This document shows, piece by piece, positions 34,801 through 47,090 of a DNA stretch of 64,000 nt. The position numbers and the translations under genes were made by a program. The DNA lies in assembly GCA_030761205.1 (NCBI GenBank), contig JAULJL010000015.1, positions 5,122,001 through 5,186,000 on the forward strand, read 5' to 3'. A model generated the notes under the pieces. That model ran no database searches, was not told the DNA's origin, and was given only the letters and a program-made list of their open reading frames with translations. Each line of letters begins with the position of its first letter. The stretch's first letter is position 1. This DNA comes from Fremontodendron californicum. Its lineage: Eukaryota > Streptophyta > Magnoliopsida > Malvales > Malvaceae.

Positions 34801-37800
34801 CAATTTTCTTAAGGAACTTCCAACCAGAGTTTGACACACTTTTGTTTTCAAATTGAAAGAAACTTTAGTCATTTACATGTTTGTTAAGGCAAAGTTGTAA
34901 TGTACAACAAAAACAATGGTTATAGACTCCAATAAATTTCCCCTGATCCCATAGACAACCGAAAATAACCATATGCACAAATTTTCCAAAGGAATGATAT
35001 GGATAAAATGAAGTAGGAAACATGCAAACTACAATTTCAACCAATCTTGCTTCCTTAAAATGCTATTGGCAAAGAATCAAAACAAGTTGAGGAGTGAAAG
35101 AAGCATACTCCAGGCAACAAAAGAGAATCAACAATTAGCAGTCTAGCACCAAAATATTTTGCAAGTGCCTTTGCCAAAGTCTCCTGATATATTTCTGAAC
35201 CTATACATATCAAAGGCAAGTAAAAACTCTCATCAGCGTTTATAAAGAGCAAAGAAGAAGAATTAAACATTGTTTACACAGCAAAATAACAGAAAACAGC
35301 AGACATACCTGAAGGACCAGATAACAATATACGAGGACTCACGGTAGGAAGATCTGAGGCGTACTTCGCAAATTTATTACACTTCAAATGCACATAAGTT
35401 GAGGCTATCAAAACATTCTTTGTCGTATCACTGTCACAATGGAAATTTTCAAGTAAAATTAATCAAATTTCCCCGACGCACCAAATCCGGTAAAATAGGC
35501 AGTGAACTAGGGGTATAACAAAAAACAGACACATAAAGATAATACTGAGTAGCATCAAAAAGAATTCTATTCTTCGTCACTTGCAATATTGGGTGGTCAA
35601 CATCCACTGCATAAATAATGTACGGGCTTGCAAATACGTGAAAAAGTGGATTGGAAAAATAAGTATAGCAATAATGCAAATTAGATTTCCCAAGATATAG
35701 ACATAAGGAATGATCAGTGTTGTCAAGGCATGCGCCTAGGCACGCCTACGCCTTGCGCCTTAGCGTTAGATAACAAAAGCGCCTCAGACCCTTTCAGGCG
35801 AGGCGCATTTGATCAGGCGCACGCCTGGTGCGCCTAGATGCGCCTTTTTGTAAGGCGATAGGTGTAAAAAAAGCCCGCCTGATTGAAGTTCTTTTTAATT
35901 TTTTTTATTTTAACTTTTTTCATTAGATATACCTTTACTAGTAAGAAAGGGAATAGTATCAAACTCTCTACTTCTCAATATTTGAGTATTCAACAACAGA
36001 CATGTGACCATAAGAAAATCATGCATATTGGGCAACAAAAAAATTGCATGTTTTGTAGATAAATTGGACCACTCTTTAGAGTTTATTATTATAATTATAT
36101 ATCTTAAGCTTATTTTATATATATATACATATTCATATTGCGCCTTACTTCACTCAGGCGAGCGCTTTTTTTGCGCCTTGCGCCTGAGGCAATATAAGGG
36201 TTCTAGCGCCTACAATGCGCCTTGCGCCCTTGACAACATTGGGAATGATAAAAATATACTTCCCAGATAATACAAATTTGCAAAACCCAATTAAGAGCAG
36301 AAAGCACAAGATTTACCTCAAATAATATGGGAAATTTTCAAATGAGACGTCTATATTGTCCGGGTTGAGAATGCCTTCCTGTAAACTATCTTTAAAAGCT
36401 TGCCGCTTAGTTGATATCAAAGCCGAAGGAGGTTCAAATTCCTTGAGCATCTCTCTAATTTCCCTTCGCTCGTCAAGAATTTTGGCAATGCTGCCACTAA
36501 AATCAAAGTCAGTAGAAGTTGTACCAGCGAGAATACGCAATAATGGCCTTAAAGAGTAACCTGCCCCAGGGATCTTCGTATTGTCAGCATCCATACTATC
36601 ATCCAATCCAAGTCTATCAAGATTAGGGTCTTCATTGGCAGCATCAGGTGTAGGAGCAACAGTTTTTTCCCTTGAAGAAGCAGTTGCTGGATCAGTATTA
36701 CTAGCACTGTCCTTCATGTCCACTTCTGGAACACGGTCATCTGACACCTCGCAACCAGAAGGTAGAGTGGACATCTCTGAATTTTCTTTTGTTGACAAAG
36801 AGGCCAATATTGTTGCTGCCCCAGCAACAGCCGATGGGTCCCCTGATCGTGCCTCAATAATCCCTTTTATAGGAGCAGTCTGGGCTTCTAAAACGCTTAA
36901 AGAAGAAGGTATGCCAGGAGCAGCTAAGTTATCATTGGTGAGCTGCTGAAAAATCTAAGTTTCCATTAAGGAATTAAAAAAGTTCTAAGATGGAACAAAA
37001 ATCATAATAAAATCAAAGTTGAATAATGGAACATGCAGGAAGACAATACCACATAGATTTTCATTTGGGAGGGCAATATTAGTAAAAAAATAAAAAGGAT
37101 ACATAAGCATGATTTCCATTACTAGTGAAAATCAATTCATCGCCTGCATTTAGAATTAAACTAGTATTTTTACGGTAAAACTTCCCATTAACCTGGACAG
37201 AGCCTTTTCCTCCTGTAATTTCCAGTAAGGCAATAGAAGTGCCATCACTCTACATTGGAAAAAAAAGAAAATCATCACTCTCATAAACACAAAAAAAGTT
37301 ACGAGCAAATGGTTTGCAAAGATCCATACCTCTATGTGCTTCACTTTGCACAAAATAGTGCTAATATTGGGATCTTTAAGACATAAATTACACTGACGGC
37401 TTTGGCCAACAGTGAATAGTGTGCCATACATGACCAAGTGAGGATTCTGGGAATGAATTGAACATTAATAAGAATAAAAAGCACAGTAGTTTAGCATGAA
37501 AACAACCATAAAGCATTAAAACCTATATAAAGAGGCCGATTAGCTTGCAACTTGGTGGTACATCCTCCTTAAGGAAGTATAGGATTGCCATCTAGGCATT
37601 GGAGCAGAATGAGTAAAGATTACCTCCCCATGACTACCCAGACAATGGATTAAACAATAAGCTGATGAGATTCACCTTTGGAAGATACCCAAAAAGCAAA
37701 GAAAAAAAAAGCTTCCCCAAGATTGTTTACTAAAAAAGAAACAGATACTTAATCTTTTTGGCTAGAAAAGAGAGGAAACAAATTACCTAGATTATCTATT

Positions 37801-39399
37801 CCATAGTTGAGAAGAAAATGACAAATCAAAGAGATTAGAACTCACTACGAAAGCAGGATGACTTATTGAGACAGCTTAAAAGTAACTTTCCTGCAATTTT
37901 CCAAGTGTACAATGGCATCTTGCACATGAGGGATTCTGCCAACAACTGAATATGTACAAATAAAAAAATTTCCTCTGAAGAAAAATTTCCTAACCTAACA
38001 ATAAGGGAACCTGCTCTCCCAAATTCCCATTTTTTTCTCTGAAGAAAAACTTCCATGAATTAGTAAGACTAAATAGAATTTCCAATGGACTTAATGGACC
38101 TATAAAGAAATGAACTGCAAGGTTAGCCCGTCTGTTTTCAGAACCCAGGCATATCATTGCCAAAACAACAGCTTGTTTGGTAAAGTTTTCAGGACATCCA
38201 AAGTTAACATCTACAAATTCTTCAAGTAGAGCATGGTGTTTGCAAAATAAACCAACAAGGAGAAATAATACACCCATTCACCTAAATGATTTCAGATCTC
38301 TTCTCTAATGGAAAACATCCAGTGCAATAGTGCATTTGAGTTTAAGCCTCTTACTTAAAATAGGATTTCAGTTTGACCTATACGATTATGAACTCCAAGA
38401 TTCCACTCCATGATTGGAACCAAAGTACTCGCAAATTATGTAGTAAGATTTCTTTGACATCCAAAATTCACAATCACAAAGTTTTAAAATCCGTCAGCCA
38501 TTAACAGTTCTTGGAACAAAAACCTTTTTTTTTTCATTTCAATTATTGGCTAAAAGACCAAGAGTTACAATATGTATTTTTAATCTTACCCGATTAAACA
38601 CGAGATCAGGAACCAAAAGCCTGCTCATAGATTAAAAAAAAAATAATGCAATTTCAGAAAACATACCTGAGAGTACTGAGAAAGAAGCTTTCCCCACGGG
38701 ACTTTAGAACCTGATTTAGCAGGTTTCGTTGGCCTCTTCTTAACCCGAGCAGTAAACCCTGCACCAACCGCCTTCGCGTTCTCCGCATCCATAGCAGATT
38801 CACCTACTTAACCAAAAAAAAACCCACATCAAAACCCCATAAAGAAAACCCCATTAAAAAAAAAAAACCACACCAACCCCACAAAAATTAGAACCCCATA
38901 AACCCAAATGAGAAATCAATCGAGGATCGCACCTAAGGACAGCGGAGACACCAAAGTACCGTTCTCCACATCAGCATCGGCAGACTTATCGGGGACAGAC
39001 GCATCAACGGCCTTAGCCGCATCAGATACCCGCAGATCAGAAGACCGGAGCTCCGTTACCCTTGAGTCCGACCCGGATTCCTTAGGCGGGCCTTGGGCTT
39101 CGTTAAGCGGCCCAGACACCGCAGCTCCATTGGTGGAGGACGAGGCCGGCTCAGATGCCTAAAGAAAGAAAGAAAATCAGTCTCAGATTCAAATCTAAAG
39201 AGAAAAAACCAAAAAGAAAAGATTTTGACACGCATGCAAATTAAAACCCTAAAGAAGAAACTAAAAAAAAAACAGATTGGATTGTTAGAAGGGGAAAAAA
39301 AGATAGGACCTTGGATCGTTTACTAGAAGTAGGAAGGGATGTAGCGGGAGAGGAAAGGGGGCGTTTGGAAGAGGAAGAGCTCCGTCGCGTTTCAACCAT
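28809..39399 (-). CDS. FHA-domain AAA ATPase (At1g02890/At4g02480-like)
   Basis: Twenty-seven exons on the minus strand assemble in phase to 1248 residues: 39310-39399, 38933-39158, 38667-38803, 37330-37446, 37103-37249, 36317-36954, 35309-35430, 35109-35200, 34453-34672, 34261-34327, 33784-33932, 33616-33686, 33353-33526, 33182-33253, 32596-32697, 32429-32518, 32199-32274, 31813-31909, 31624-31693, 31321-31500, 31094-31216, 30915-30998, 30553-30737, 30333-30471, 29905-29964, 29192-29296, 28809-28922. It starts MVETRRSSSSSKR. An FHA-like domain (about 150-270) is followed by a long linker, then the AAA module: Walker A GPPGTGKT near 988, Walker B SVIFVDEVDSML near 1040, and sensor and arginine-finger region ATNRPFDLDEAVIRRLPR. 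The C-terminus ends LQWNELYGEGGSRKKKPLSYF. The family is the MSP1/ATAD1-like, katanin-related AAA group; its substrate in plants is not settled. No disabling change was found. Intron 6 carries a hAT-type MITE. Confidence 0.93.
35707..36249. mobile_element. hAT-type MITE rich in GCGCCT, in AAA ATPase intron 6
   Basis: 527 bp (35715-36241) between perfect 8-bp duplications GGAATGAT (35707-35714 and 36242-36249). Terminal inverted repeats are CAGTGTTGTCAAGG and the complement of CCTTGACAACATTG, 13 of 14 matching. The outer 100-170 bp of each end are packed with GCGCCT/AGGCGC words, unusual in this AT-rich intron; the middle is AT-rich. An 8-bp duplication and CA-starting ends point to the hAT superfamily. 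No transposase is present. Confidence 0.85.
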
Positions 39400-42300
39400 C
39401 TTCTTGTTAAAGAGGAAAATAAGGGGTTTGGGGTTTTTTTTCCTCTGGGTTTTCTCTGATCCGAAAAAAGGAACGACCTTTTGGGTTTTTGGAGGAATAA
39501 AAAGAAGAAGAAGAAAGAGAGAATCAGAAGGGAAGAGAAAAGAGGTGAATGATTGCGGGAGATCAGTTATCAAGGCTCCTGTGCTGTGCACCTATTATTA
39601 TTATTATTTATTTATTTATAAGTATAATATCAAATAAATAAATAGGGTTTATTAGTTTTTTTTTAGGAAGCGGTGAAATGGGTTGTTTGGTTTTTGAGTG
39701 TTAAAACTTAAAAGTGATAACTTTTTGGGCAATATAAATTATAAAAGGCACATGGGACACATGGCCATCCCAAGGGTCAAATTTTGGTTTCAGGATGTTT
39801 TATTTTATACTTTGTAGTTTGTACATTTAATGCTGTTTTGGTTGGGTTGGGTTATTATTTAGCGTCTTGGAACGAAATTTTGATAATTTTAAATATGATA
39901 ATAGATATAATATAATATATTTAATATATATTGTATTTATATTTTAAATTTTTATATATTTAATAATTAATTTTATATTTATAAAGTTAATATAAAAAAT
40001 AAAATAAGATATAAATATACAAATTATCAAATTTATTGAAATGCATGTGAATCAAGGTTTTCTCAAAAAAAAAATTTATCCAAATAGGATTTTTAGCCGA
40101 AAAAAGAAAGAAATAAAAAAAAAAGATTTTGTTGAATTATTTGATTGACCACCCTTTATATAACAAAGGCAAATTCCTTGATATTTTTGTTAGGTTAATA
40201 GATTATATAGCCAATGAAATCAAAGGGACTCAATAGGTTTTTTCTTCCCTTGTTATGGGAGGTTTGTAATTATAGAAAATATATATGATTCACTTTGATT
40301 TTTAATTTCGTAATTATACCCACACACAAAAAAAAAAAAAAAAACGATTCTATAGTCCATGTAAGAAACTATTGGTAAAATATAAAATGTGAGTTTACAT
40401 GCTGATTCAATCAAATTTTATTTTATTTTTTCAAGATTAATAATTAATTTAAAATTTTGTTAGGTGATGATTCAAAACTCTATTTCAAAATTACTATCTC
40501 ATAAACTAACAATAAAAGTAAAAACATTTTTCTTAATAAAACCTATATATTGTTTGGTTAACTCTTTCGCTCTTCTATTCCGTAAATCTCATCTCTATTT
40601 ATCTCAAGATTTGAATTCCAAATCGATACGAAATCTTAAATTCTAACATACGAGGCACTCGTATTTTTTGGTTTCTGGTTCAACTAAATTCTGTTTACTC
40701 CAAAATTAACTAATTAATCAAATAATGTACTCATAGGTATAATCTTAAAAAATAAAAATACCAACATAAAAAAAAAAGGGTTGTTTTGGGGTGCAGCCAA
40801 CTTTTTGTTTTGCATTTTGTTTGGCAGCCAACTTTGGGGGTGCAGAAATATCAAGGTATGATTTCATTATATATAAAGTTTGATTTTAATTAAGGCTGAT
40901 AAAAAACGGCGGCAGAGCTTCAAATTAGGTGGCCAGTCACTGGAAATTAAAAGTCTGAGTATATCCCAATTATCCCAACTACAAAACAAAGTCAATTTCA
41001 AGTTGCGATCGCTCAGCAGCTCTACAGTACTACTTCACAGTTTGCCGGCCACAGAAAAGAAAATGAAAGCTCTCCAACATTTAATTCTCCACTAACAAAC
41101 AGCTCAAATATTCTCAATCTCCACATCAGTAGATCTACTCAAAGATCGAATAATCCATCAGATCCGATAGATCCGATTTTGAGCAAGTATTTTAGAGATT
41201 TGAATTGGTCCGGTCTAAATCACTATTCACATAATAAAAAATATTATTTTTTATATTTAATTATAAAAATAAATAAATTTTTAATATATATATATATATA
41301 TAAATAATAAATATGAGCCAACGGGTCGGACTTGAATAAAAAAAATGGATCGCGTCTCGACCTGATCCGATCCATGAACAAATCTACTCATATCAGCACA
41401 TATATATATATACCAAATCGCCCTTTTTCTCACCATTAAACATGCATGCATAGGTAGCTTTGCTATATTATAATTTGTATGATCATCACTTTCATGGTCA
41501 CTTCTACTTTCCAATATTGATATCACTTTTTCATTAATCAAAATCCCATAACACATGTTTGTCTATATATGATCAAATTCACAACGACATAGAAAGATGA
41601 ATGTAGAATTACAAAATAATAATATTCATCTTTATTTTGCTCCATAGATGAAAAATATGCACATATAATAATAATTATTAATAATCTTATAGATATTAGT
41701 AAATAATAAAAGCAATAATAAGAGCAGTTTTGTGAAAGTTGAAACTCCCAACTTTATGTAAGTTCTCGGAAGCTCATAATGAGTCGGTGGTGTTTATATT
41801 CTGGTCTGGCAGTGGCGGCCATGATTTATTTAGGAGATGCTTCGCAGCAAAGCAAAGTTATTCTAAATATTTATTAACCCAAATCAGCTCAATGTTTATA
41901 TTTTTTAATAATTATAGTGAACTCAGCACTAATTATTTTACTTATTATTATAGATGTGAGTCCAATAGTCGCCTACCAACCGGGAAGGAACACTGTGGAT
42001 TAGGGAAATCGGATAATTTAAGCTTTTTTTTTTTTTCTTCTTTTCAAATATATAATTTTGGGTTAAAAATGGTGATCACATGGACCCTAAAAAGTGCAGA
42101 AAAGGAATAATCAGGCAGGCTTGATTAGGTTTTAATCATTGGCATTTTCTTTTCTTTTTTTGCTAAGCATCATTGGCATGTTTACGTGGATGATGGATCT
42201 AACATCTGCAAAAAAGAAATAAAAAAATCAATACTTTGTAAAAAATTAGTTAAACAAAGACTAATTAAAAAAGAAAAGTCAAATCTCTGACTGACCAATT

Positions 42301-43377
42301 GGTTTTTACTGTAGCATGTCTTGGCCAAAGTTTTAGATTTATATAAAGGAGATTTGAAACTTGAAAGGCGTTGAAATGAATTTAGGCAGGCAAAGATTTT
42401 TTTTTTCTTTTTTACTACTCAGATTCTAAACAAAGGGGGTTATACAGGGGGAGTTTTAGGTTAAGTATCTACCCTGAGCATTACATATAAATATGATAAA
42501 ATTTTATATGATAAATTATATAAAATTATCATATTTATATATAATTTTTATTTACATACAAACATAATAAATTATATATAAATATGATAAATATGTCATA
42601 TGTTTATATAATTTTTTATATATATAATTTTTTTACATATAATTTTATATATATATATATGATATAAATTAAATATAAATATAATAAATTATATATATAA
42701 TAAAATCTATAAAAAATTTATTTTAAATAGCTTTTCTTATAATTTTCCGTAGGCTGTAGCTGAAATGAAAGATTACCACTATTACTTGTCAGTTGTCACA
42801 TGGGGATGATAATCCTGATTTGGCAACTCACCCAAAAGTCAAGCAATTCGAGATTAAGCAGACTTGGATCTCAGCCATACTTTGGGCTGTGGACTATGGC
42901 CCTAATGCAAGTTGAAATTAATTTCCAGAAAACACTTGAAATAAAATTTTCAATACATAAAAAGGTTAATGATAAATAAAATAAGAAATGTTAACCAACA
43001 TTAAACTCAAAAAAAAAAAAAAAAACTATTTTTAGACATTAAATTTTCCTCCAAAAAGAGTTTTATGCTTTTCTTTAATTATTTAGTAGAAAACTTTGTT
43101 TTTCTCTGTTCCTATTTAGGTTTAGTGATAAATAAATCAATTTACCCAAAAACTTTTGTGCTGGCATAATTTTCAGGCATTATTTATGGTCTATTTCTAT
43201 TTTTTAAATCATCACAAAATTAAGAAAATAAAAATCCATGTCCCTCCAGAATTGAACTCCCAAAAATAAGGGAAAACAAAGAAGGCCCACAATGGAGTCC
43301 ATGTCTCCATTTTTATATTAGTAATAATAAGTAATTAAACCCAAAAATGCAAATCCCAAAACCCCCTTTGACTGATT
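39400..43377. other. Intergenic: AAA ATPase 5' flank to REF-like 3' flank
   Basis: The AAA gene leader, with purine-rich GAAGAAGAAG (CTT-type) runs at 39490-39550, fills the first 200 bp. The rest is AT-rich, with (TTA)n near 39596, poly-A near 40327, an (AT)n run at 41284-41302 and AATATGATAAA-type low-complexity repeats at 42480-42720. I see no reading frame with family features. Confidence 0.45.
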
Positions 43378-44359
43378 TCACTGCTTCAAAACTAATCCCC
43401 CATTTGTCGAAACGTCGGGCGCTCTTCCAGTTCCACCCTCCTCGAAAACCTTTGCGATTCTATCAATCGGAATCAACGGCAGGTACGACGCAACCGCATA
43501 CCCTTTCTCCCCGGAGTAAAAAACCGCCTGATTGTACTTCTCCGACCAATAAGCAGCCGTGGGGACCACGATCTGAGCCACTTGAGGGAAAAGCGGGAGA
43601 CGGTTAAGCGACAGCAAAGCCGAAACTGCGTACTTTTCCGCTACTGGCTCGTACATGCAGTACATCACCTTAGCCGTCGGTTCATACTTGGTGTAAAGGG
43701 TCCCTGTGATGGTCTTAGCCGCGTCTACAACGCCGGCTCGTTGGACATCCGAAGCCATGGCTCGAGCCTGGCTTAAAGCCTGCTTTACGAGAGACGGCAC
43801 ATGACGGTCCAACTCAATCAAGGACTCGTCCACCTGCATACCACGTGACCACCAAGAATCTCATCAATTTGCTATTTCTGCCAAGATATTAAAAAAAATT
43901 GTTTCCTTAACAAAACGGGCCCCAAAAAGTCACGTTTTGATGGTTTTGTTTTCGAAAAAAAAAAAGTGTTTCGCGAGTGCTGAGTACTGTCCTTGCGATC
44001 GACAAACTTGAGGAGTTCGAACGGAACATCATGGAATTTGTCGTAAACGGGGCCAACGACGGTCTTGACAGTTCCTTCGACGGTTTGGACTCCCAGTTTA
44101 AGTGGACCGGAGTTTTCCTTGGCGTACTCGTAGATGCTTGATAAGCATATAACTGCATAGATCGCCGCCACTTGAACGAAATCTAGATACTTGAGTTTCT
44201 TCTCATTTTCTTCGATCTTCCTCGTCCATCAAAAAAGGAAAAAAGAAAATCAATTTCATCAATCCAGATTTATGAAAATCGAACAAATTAAACACGGTAC
44301 CAATGTAGAGATTAAGTGCTTACTGTCTCTGTTGCCTGTTTTGGATCTGATTCGGCCAT
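43378..44359 (-). CDS. REF/SRPP family protein (lipid-droplet-associated, LDAP-like)
   Basis: Three exons, 44324-44359, 43992-44216 and 43378-43833, would give 238 residues, normal for the family. The start is MAESDPKQATET; exon 2 has KYLDFVQVAAIYAVICLSSI and YEYAKENSGPLKLGVQTVEG; exon 3 starts VDESLIELDRHVPSLVKQA and contains YEPVAEKYAVSALLSLNRLP. These are hallmark REF/SRPP segments. In plants the family coats cytosolic lipid droplets or rubber particles and responds to drought and ABA. The oddity is exon 2's 3' end: homology and phase demand a junction after AAG at 43992, but the next two bases are GA, not GT. A GT four bases further would shift the frame. So splicing is non-canonical, the base is an error, or the allele is impaired. 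Confidence 0.85.
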
Positions 44360-45458
44360 TGATTTCACCGTTTTGAGACTCCTACTTGAAACTAACAAAG
44401 TTGAGAAAGAGATGAGATGAGAGATGGAATCGAGCGTCCTCGAATATAACGGAAAGGACGAAACGGAGCATTGTAAAAACTCCCGTTTTATAGCGATTCC
44501 CGTATCTCAGGCGTCGATCCCCATGATGTATCTACGGCTCTGATATATTATCACTTTGCCAGGTGGCGCGTGATAAAATGGTCAATTTATAATCAAAACG
44601 GGGGTAAGACTTAAACAATTTGGAGGCTAGGTTGTACTTTCAACAATTGGGCAAGGCAAATGGGGATGGGGTGACGCCGGCCCACTAGGAGAAGGTTGAG
44701 ATTTAGTTAACGCTTGGCTTTGTAGTTGACACGTGCGTGTTAATTTTGATGTAGTGAATGAATGACAAGTGGCAAAATGGGATAGGTTTTGGTGTTCTTA
44801 CGTGTCAAGATAACATTCTGTGCATGGACACGGATGGCTATGCACTTGATTGGCACTAACATCAAGGAGATGCACGTCATTGTCTGTTGATTCTCACGAT
44901 CTCTTGACTGCTTTCCATATTGGAAGGGATCTTATGCAAACAAAGAAGAGAGAAAGGATTAAATCGTTATGCCACGTCAGTTTATATATCATTTTAATAA
45001 TTTAAAGTTATTTCATCATTTTTTTTTTATGTTATTAAAGTCGTATATTTTTTGAAATTTTCTCACAAATAAACTCCAACTCCTGACGTTTCGTCTACCT
45101 ATATTTTGCCATTTTTCAGCAAAAATTTGAAAATTTTATATTATTCTCAAGACGATTTTTACCATGCTTTTGGATTTCTTTATCTTTGTTATTGTTTGAT
45201 TAAAGTATTTGATTTGGAGAAAGGATTCTATGAAAGCCATTTAAAGCTATCTCTCTGTTACCACGCTTTAAAATCATTTTTTCATATCATCTGGAATTGT
45301 TTTTATGAGAAGTGACCAAAATTTACTATTTATGATGAAAGGTTTTAGAGTTTTTTTTACCTGCCTTGAAGATGTTTGTTAAAATGTCATTTAGAGATGG
45401 ATACTAAAGCATTGATCTAGCGGAAAAGTAAGATTTTGAATAGAAATATAGTCTTGGC
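44360..45458. other. REF-like gene promoter and intergenic region
   Basis: The first ~250 bp next to the ATG are less AT-rich and likely carry the leader and core promoter. Several ACGT-core words follow (separate entry). Beyond 44980 it is AT-rich and I see nothing specific. Confidence 0.45.
44730..44980. promoter_or_regulatory. ACGT-core (G-box/ABRE-like) cluster upstream of the REF-like gene
   Basis: CACGTG at 44730-44735 inside GACACGTGCG, ACGTGTC at 44800-44806, and CCACGTCA near 44972 lie 370-620 bp upstream of the REF/SRPP start. G-box and ABRE words bind bZIP/ABF factors, and this family is often ABA- and drought-inducible. The match is by motif only. Confidence 0.4.
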
Positions 45459-45668
45459 ATGGGAGCATTACAGAGACTGGCAGACGATAGCAACTTGGCT
45501 ATTGCTGCTGCGGCATCTAAAGCAATCTACGAACTAAAGAAACAATGGGAAATAGAGGAACGGGATAGCTGGAGCCTGGAGGTTCATGATGAATCTGAAA
45601 CCATTGGAGGAAACAGATGGAAATCATCATCTTGGCTGATGGGTTATGCTGGAAAAGAAAATGATTAA
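45459..45668 (+). pseudogene. Orphan C-terminal exon, armadillo/HEAT-like helix
   Basis: A 69-residue frame reads GALQRLADDSNLAIAAAASK, then AIYELKKQWEIEERDSW and a serine-rich tail ending at a stop. The two amphipathic helices look like the last repeat of an ARM-type protein. No upstream exon with repeats was found within several kb on this strand. I think it is a gene fragment, but a small expressed gene is not excluded. The parent family is not identified. Confidence 0.45.
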
Positions 45669-45860
45669 ATTTATTTTTTAAATTGTGACAAATCTTTATT
45701 GACATGAAAAAGAAAAAGATGAAATGGCTTTAAATTATTTAAATGGGATATAAGCTGAAGTGGCGTAACTGATTTATAGAATCTTTTCTCACACAGAATA
45801 TTGGTTTAGTTGAGATATCATCCAATAACAAGTAAGGAAAAAATACTAGTAATAATATTT

Positions 45861-46212
45861 GGATTTTGTTAACAAATGACTTTAAGGCACTTTTTAAGGT
45901 TAGTTAGGATTTTGCTAATGAGTGCTCTAAGAGCACTATTTAAGATTACTAAATATAGTAATATTTTCAATCAATACATTGAAAATGATGAATAAAGTTA
46001 TCAATTTTTACATTTAATACAATGTTATTACTATAAATAGTACATTAACTAACCTTAAAGAGTGCCCTAAAGGTACTCATTAGCAAAACCCTATTATTTA
46101 TAATAATAATATTATATTAAATGCAATAGTTGATAACTTTATATTTACAATGTATTGAAGGAAGATATTACTATATATGGTAACCTTAAAAGGTTTGTTA
46201 GCAAAATCCATA
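45861..46212. mobile_element. MITE with a second copy of its own family nested inside
   Basis: The outer element begins GGATTTTGTTAACAAATGAC and ends with the complement TTTGTTAGCAAAATCC. Inside it, 45907-46091 is a full second copy with ends AGGATTTTGCTAATGAGTGC and the complement of ACTCATTAGCAAAACCCT. Both share CACTxTTTAAGG and GTTATTACTATAAATA-like subterminal words. No coding sequence is present. Confidence 0.65.
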
Positions 46213-46223
46213 ACATTTAAGAA

Positions 46224-46414
46224 AAAATTTTGTTAACGAGTGTCTTAAAACACTTTTTAAGGTTACTATACATATTAATATTTTTATCTAATGCATTGAA
46301 AATAATAAATAAAGTCGTCAACTTTTGCATTTAATACAATGTTATTACTATAAATAATATATTAATTAATCTTAAAAAATATCCTAAAGGCATTCGTGAA
46401 CAAAACCCTTTAAA
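46224..46414. mobile_element. Third MITE copy of the same family
   Basis: The left end AAATTTTGTTAACGAGTGTC and right end CATTCGTGAACAAAACCCTTT enclose the same subterminal words (CACTTTTTAAGG and GTTATTACTATAAATA). About 190 bp, lying just 12 bp beyond the nested pair. Confidence 0.65.
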
Positions 46415-46498
46415 TAAATATTAACAAGTGTATAAAACATTAGTTAAGGTGATATATATATAAAATTTTAATTAATTTCTCATTTTTTTTAAGGATTA

Positions 46499-46920
46499 TT
46501 ATCCTGTACATTGTCAGTGAACTTTTTGAATTTCACAAGCGGTGTTTACACACTTCCGTACCTTTTCATACAATTTATATTTGTACAAACTGACCGTTGG
46601 ATTTAACAATACAATCGTACTCGTCGTGCACGTAAAGTTTCGAATCGATCCGATATCCCTATCATATTGGTCGAGAATATTGTGTTTTTCAATATATATA
46701 CAACGGTTGAAAGTTTTTTACATCGAAACAAATAGTTAAATATTTTTAATTTACTCGAAACTCGACGTGCATGATCTACGCGAATAGAACATGAAATACG
46801 ACGGTTGGATTAAAAAAATATAAGTCGTATGAAAGGTTACGAAAGTGTGTAAACATCGTTTGTGGAGTTAAAAAAATTCACTGACAGTGTACAAAATAAT
46901 AATATTTTTTTAATTAAAAA
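46499..46920. mobile_element. Long-arm foldback (MITE-like), 420 bp
   Basis: The left arm begins ATTATTATCCTGTACATTGTCAG and continues with GGTGTTTACACACTTCCGTA and CCGTTGGATTTAA. The right arm carries the same words in reverse complement, ending CACTGACAGTGTACAAAATAA. Each arm is about 200 bp. I could not define a target duplication, as the inverted match runs into flanking A/T. Confidence 0.65.
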
Positions 46921-47090
46921 AAAATTAAGGGCTTTTGAGGGCTTCTCATGTAATTTGGATCAGTTTTTCTTTTTACAAATGGCCCAATAAGTGTTAATAC
47001 TTCCAACTTCTATAATACGGATATGGGAAGCAAAAAAAGGCCCATAAGAGCTATTAGCTGAAGCCCGCTTTGTTCGCAAGGTTTTCAGGG

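Noticed and set aside
37990..38277. 95-residue frame in the long AAA ATPase intron 3
   Set aside because: It lies between well-defined exons 3 and 4, has no family features, and is not needed for the reading frame.
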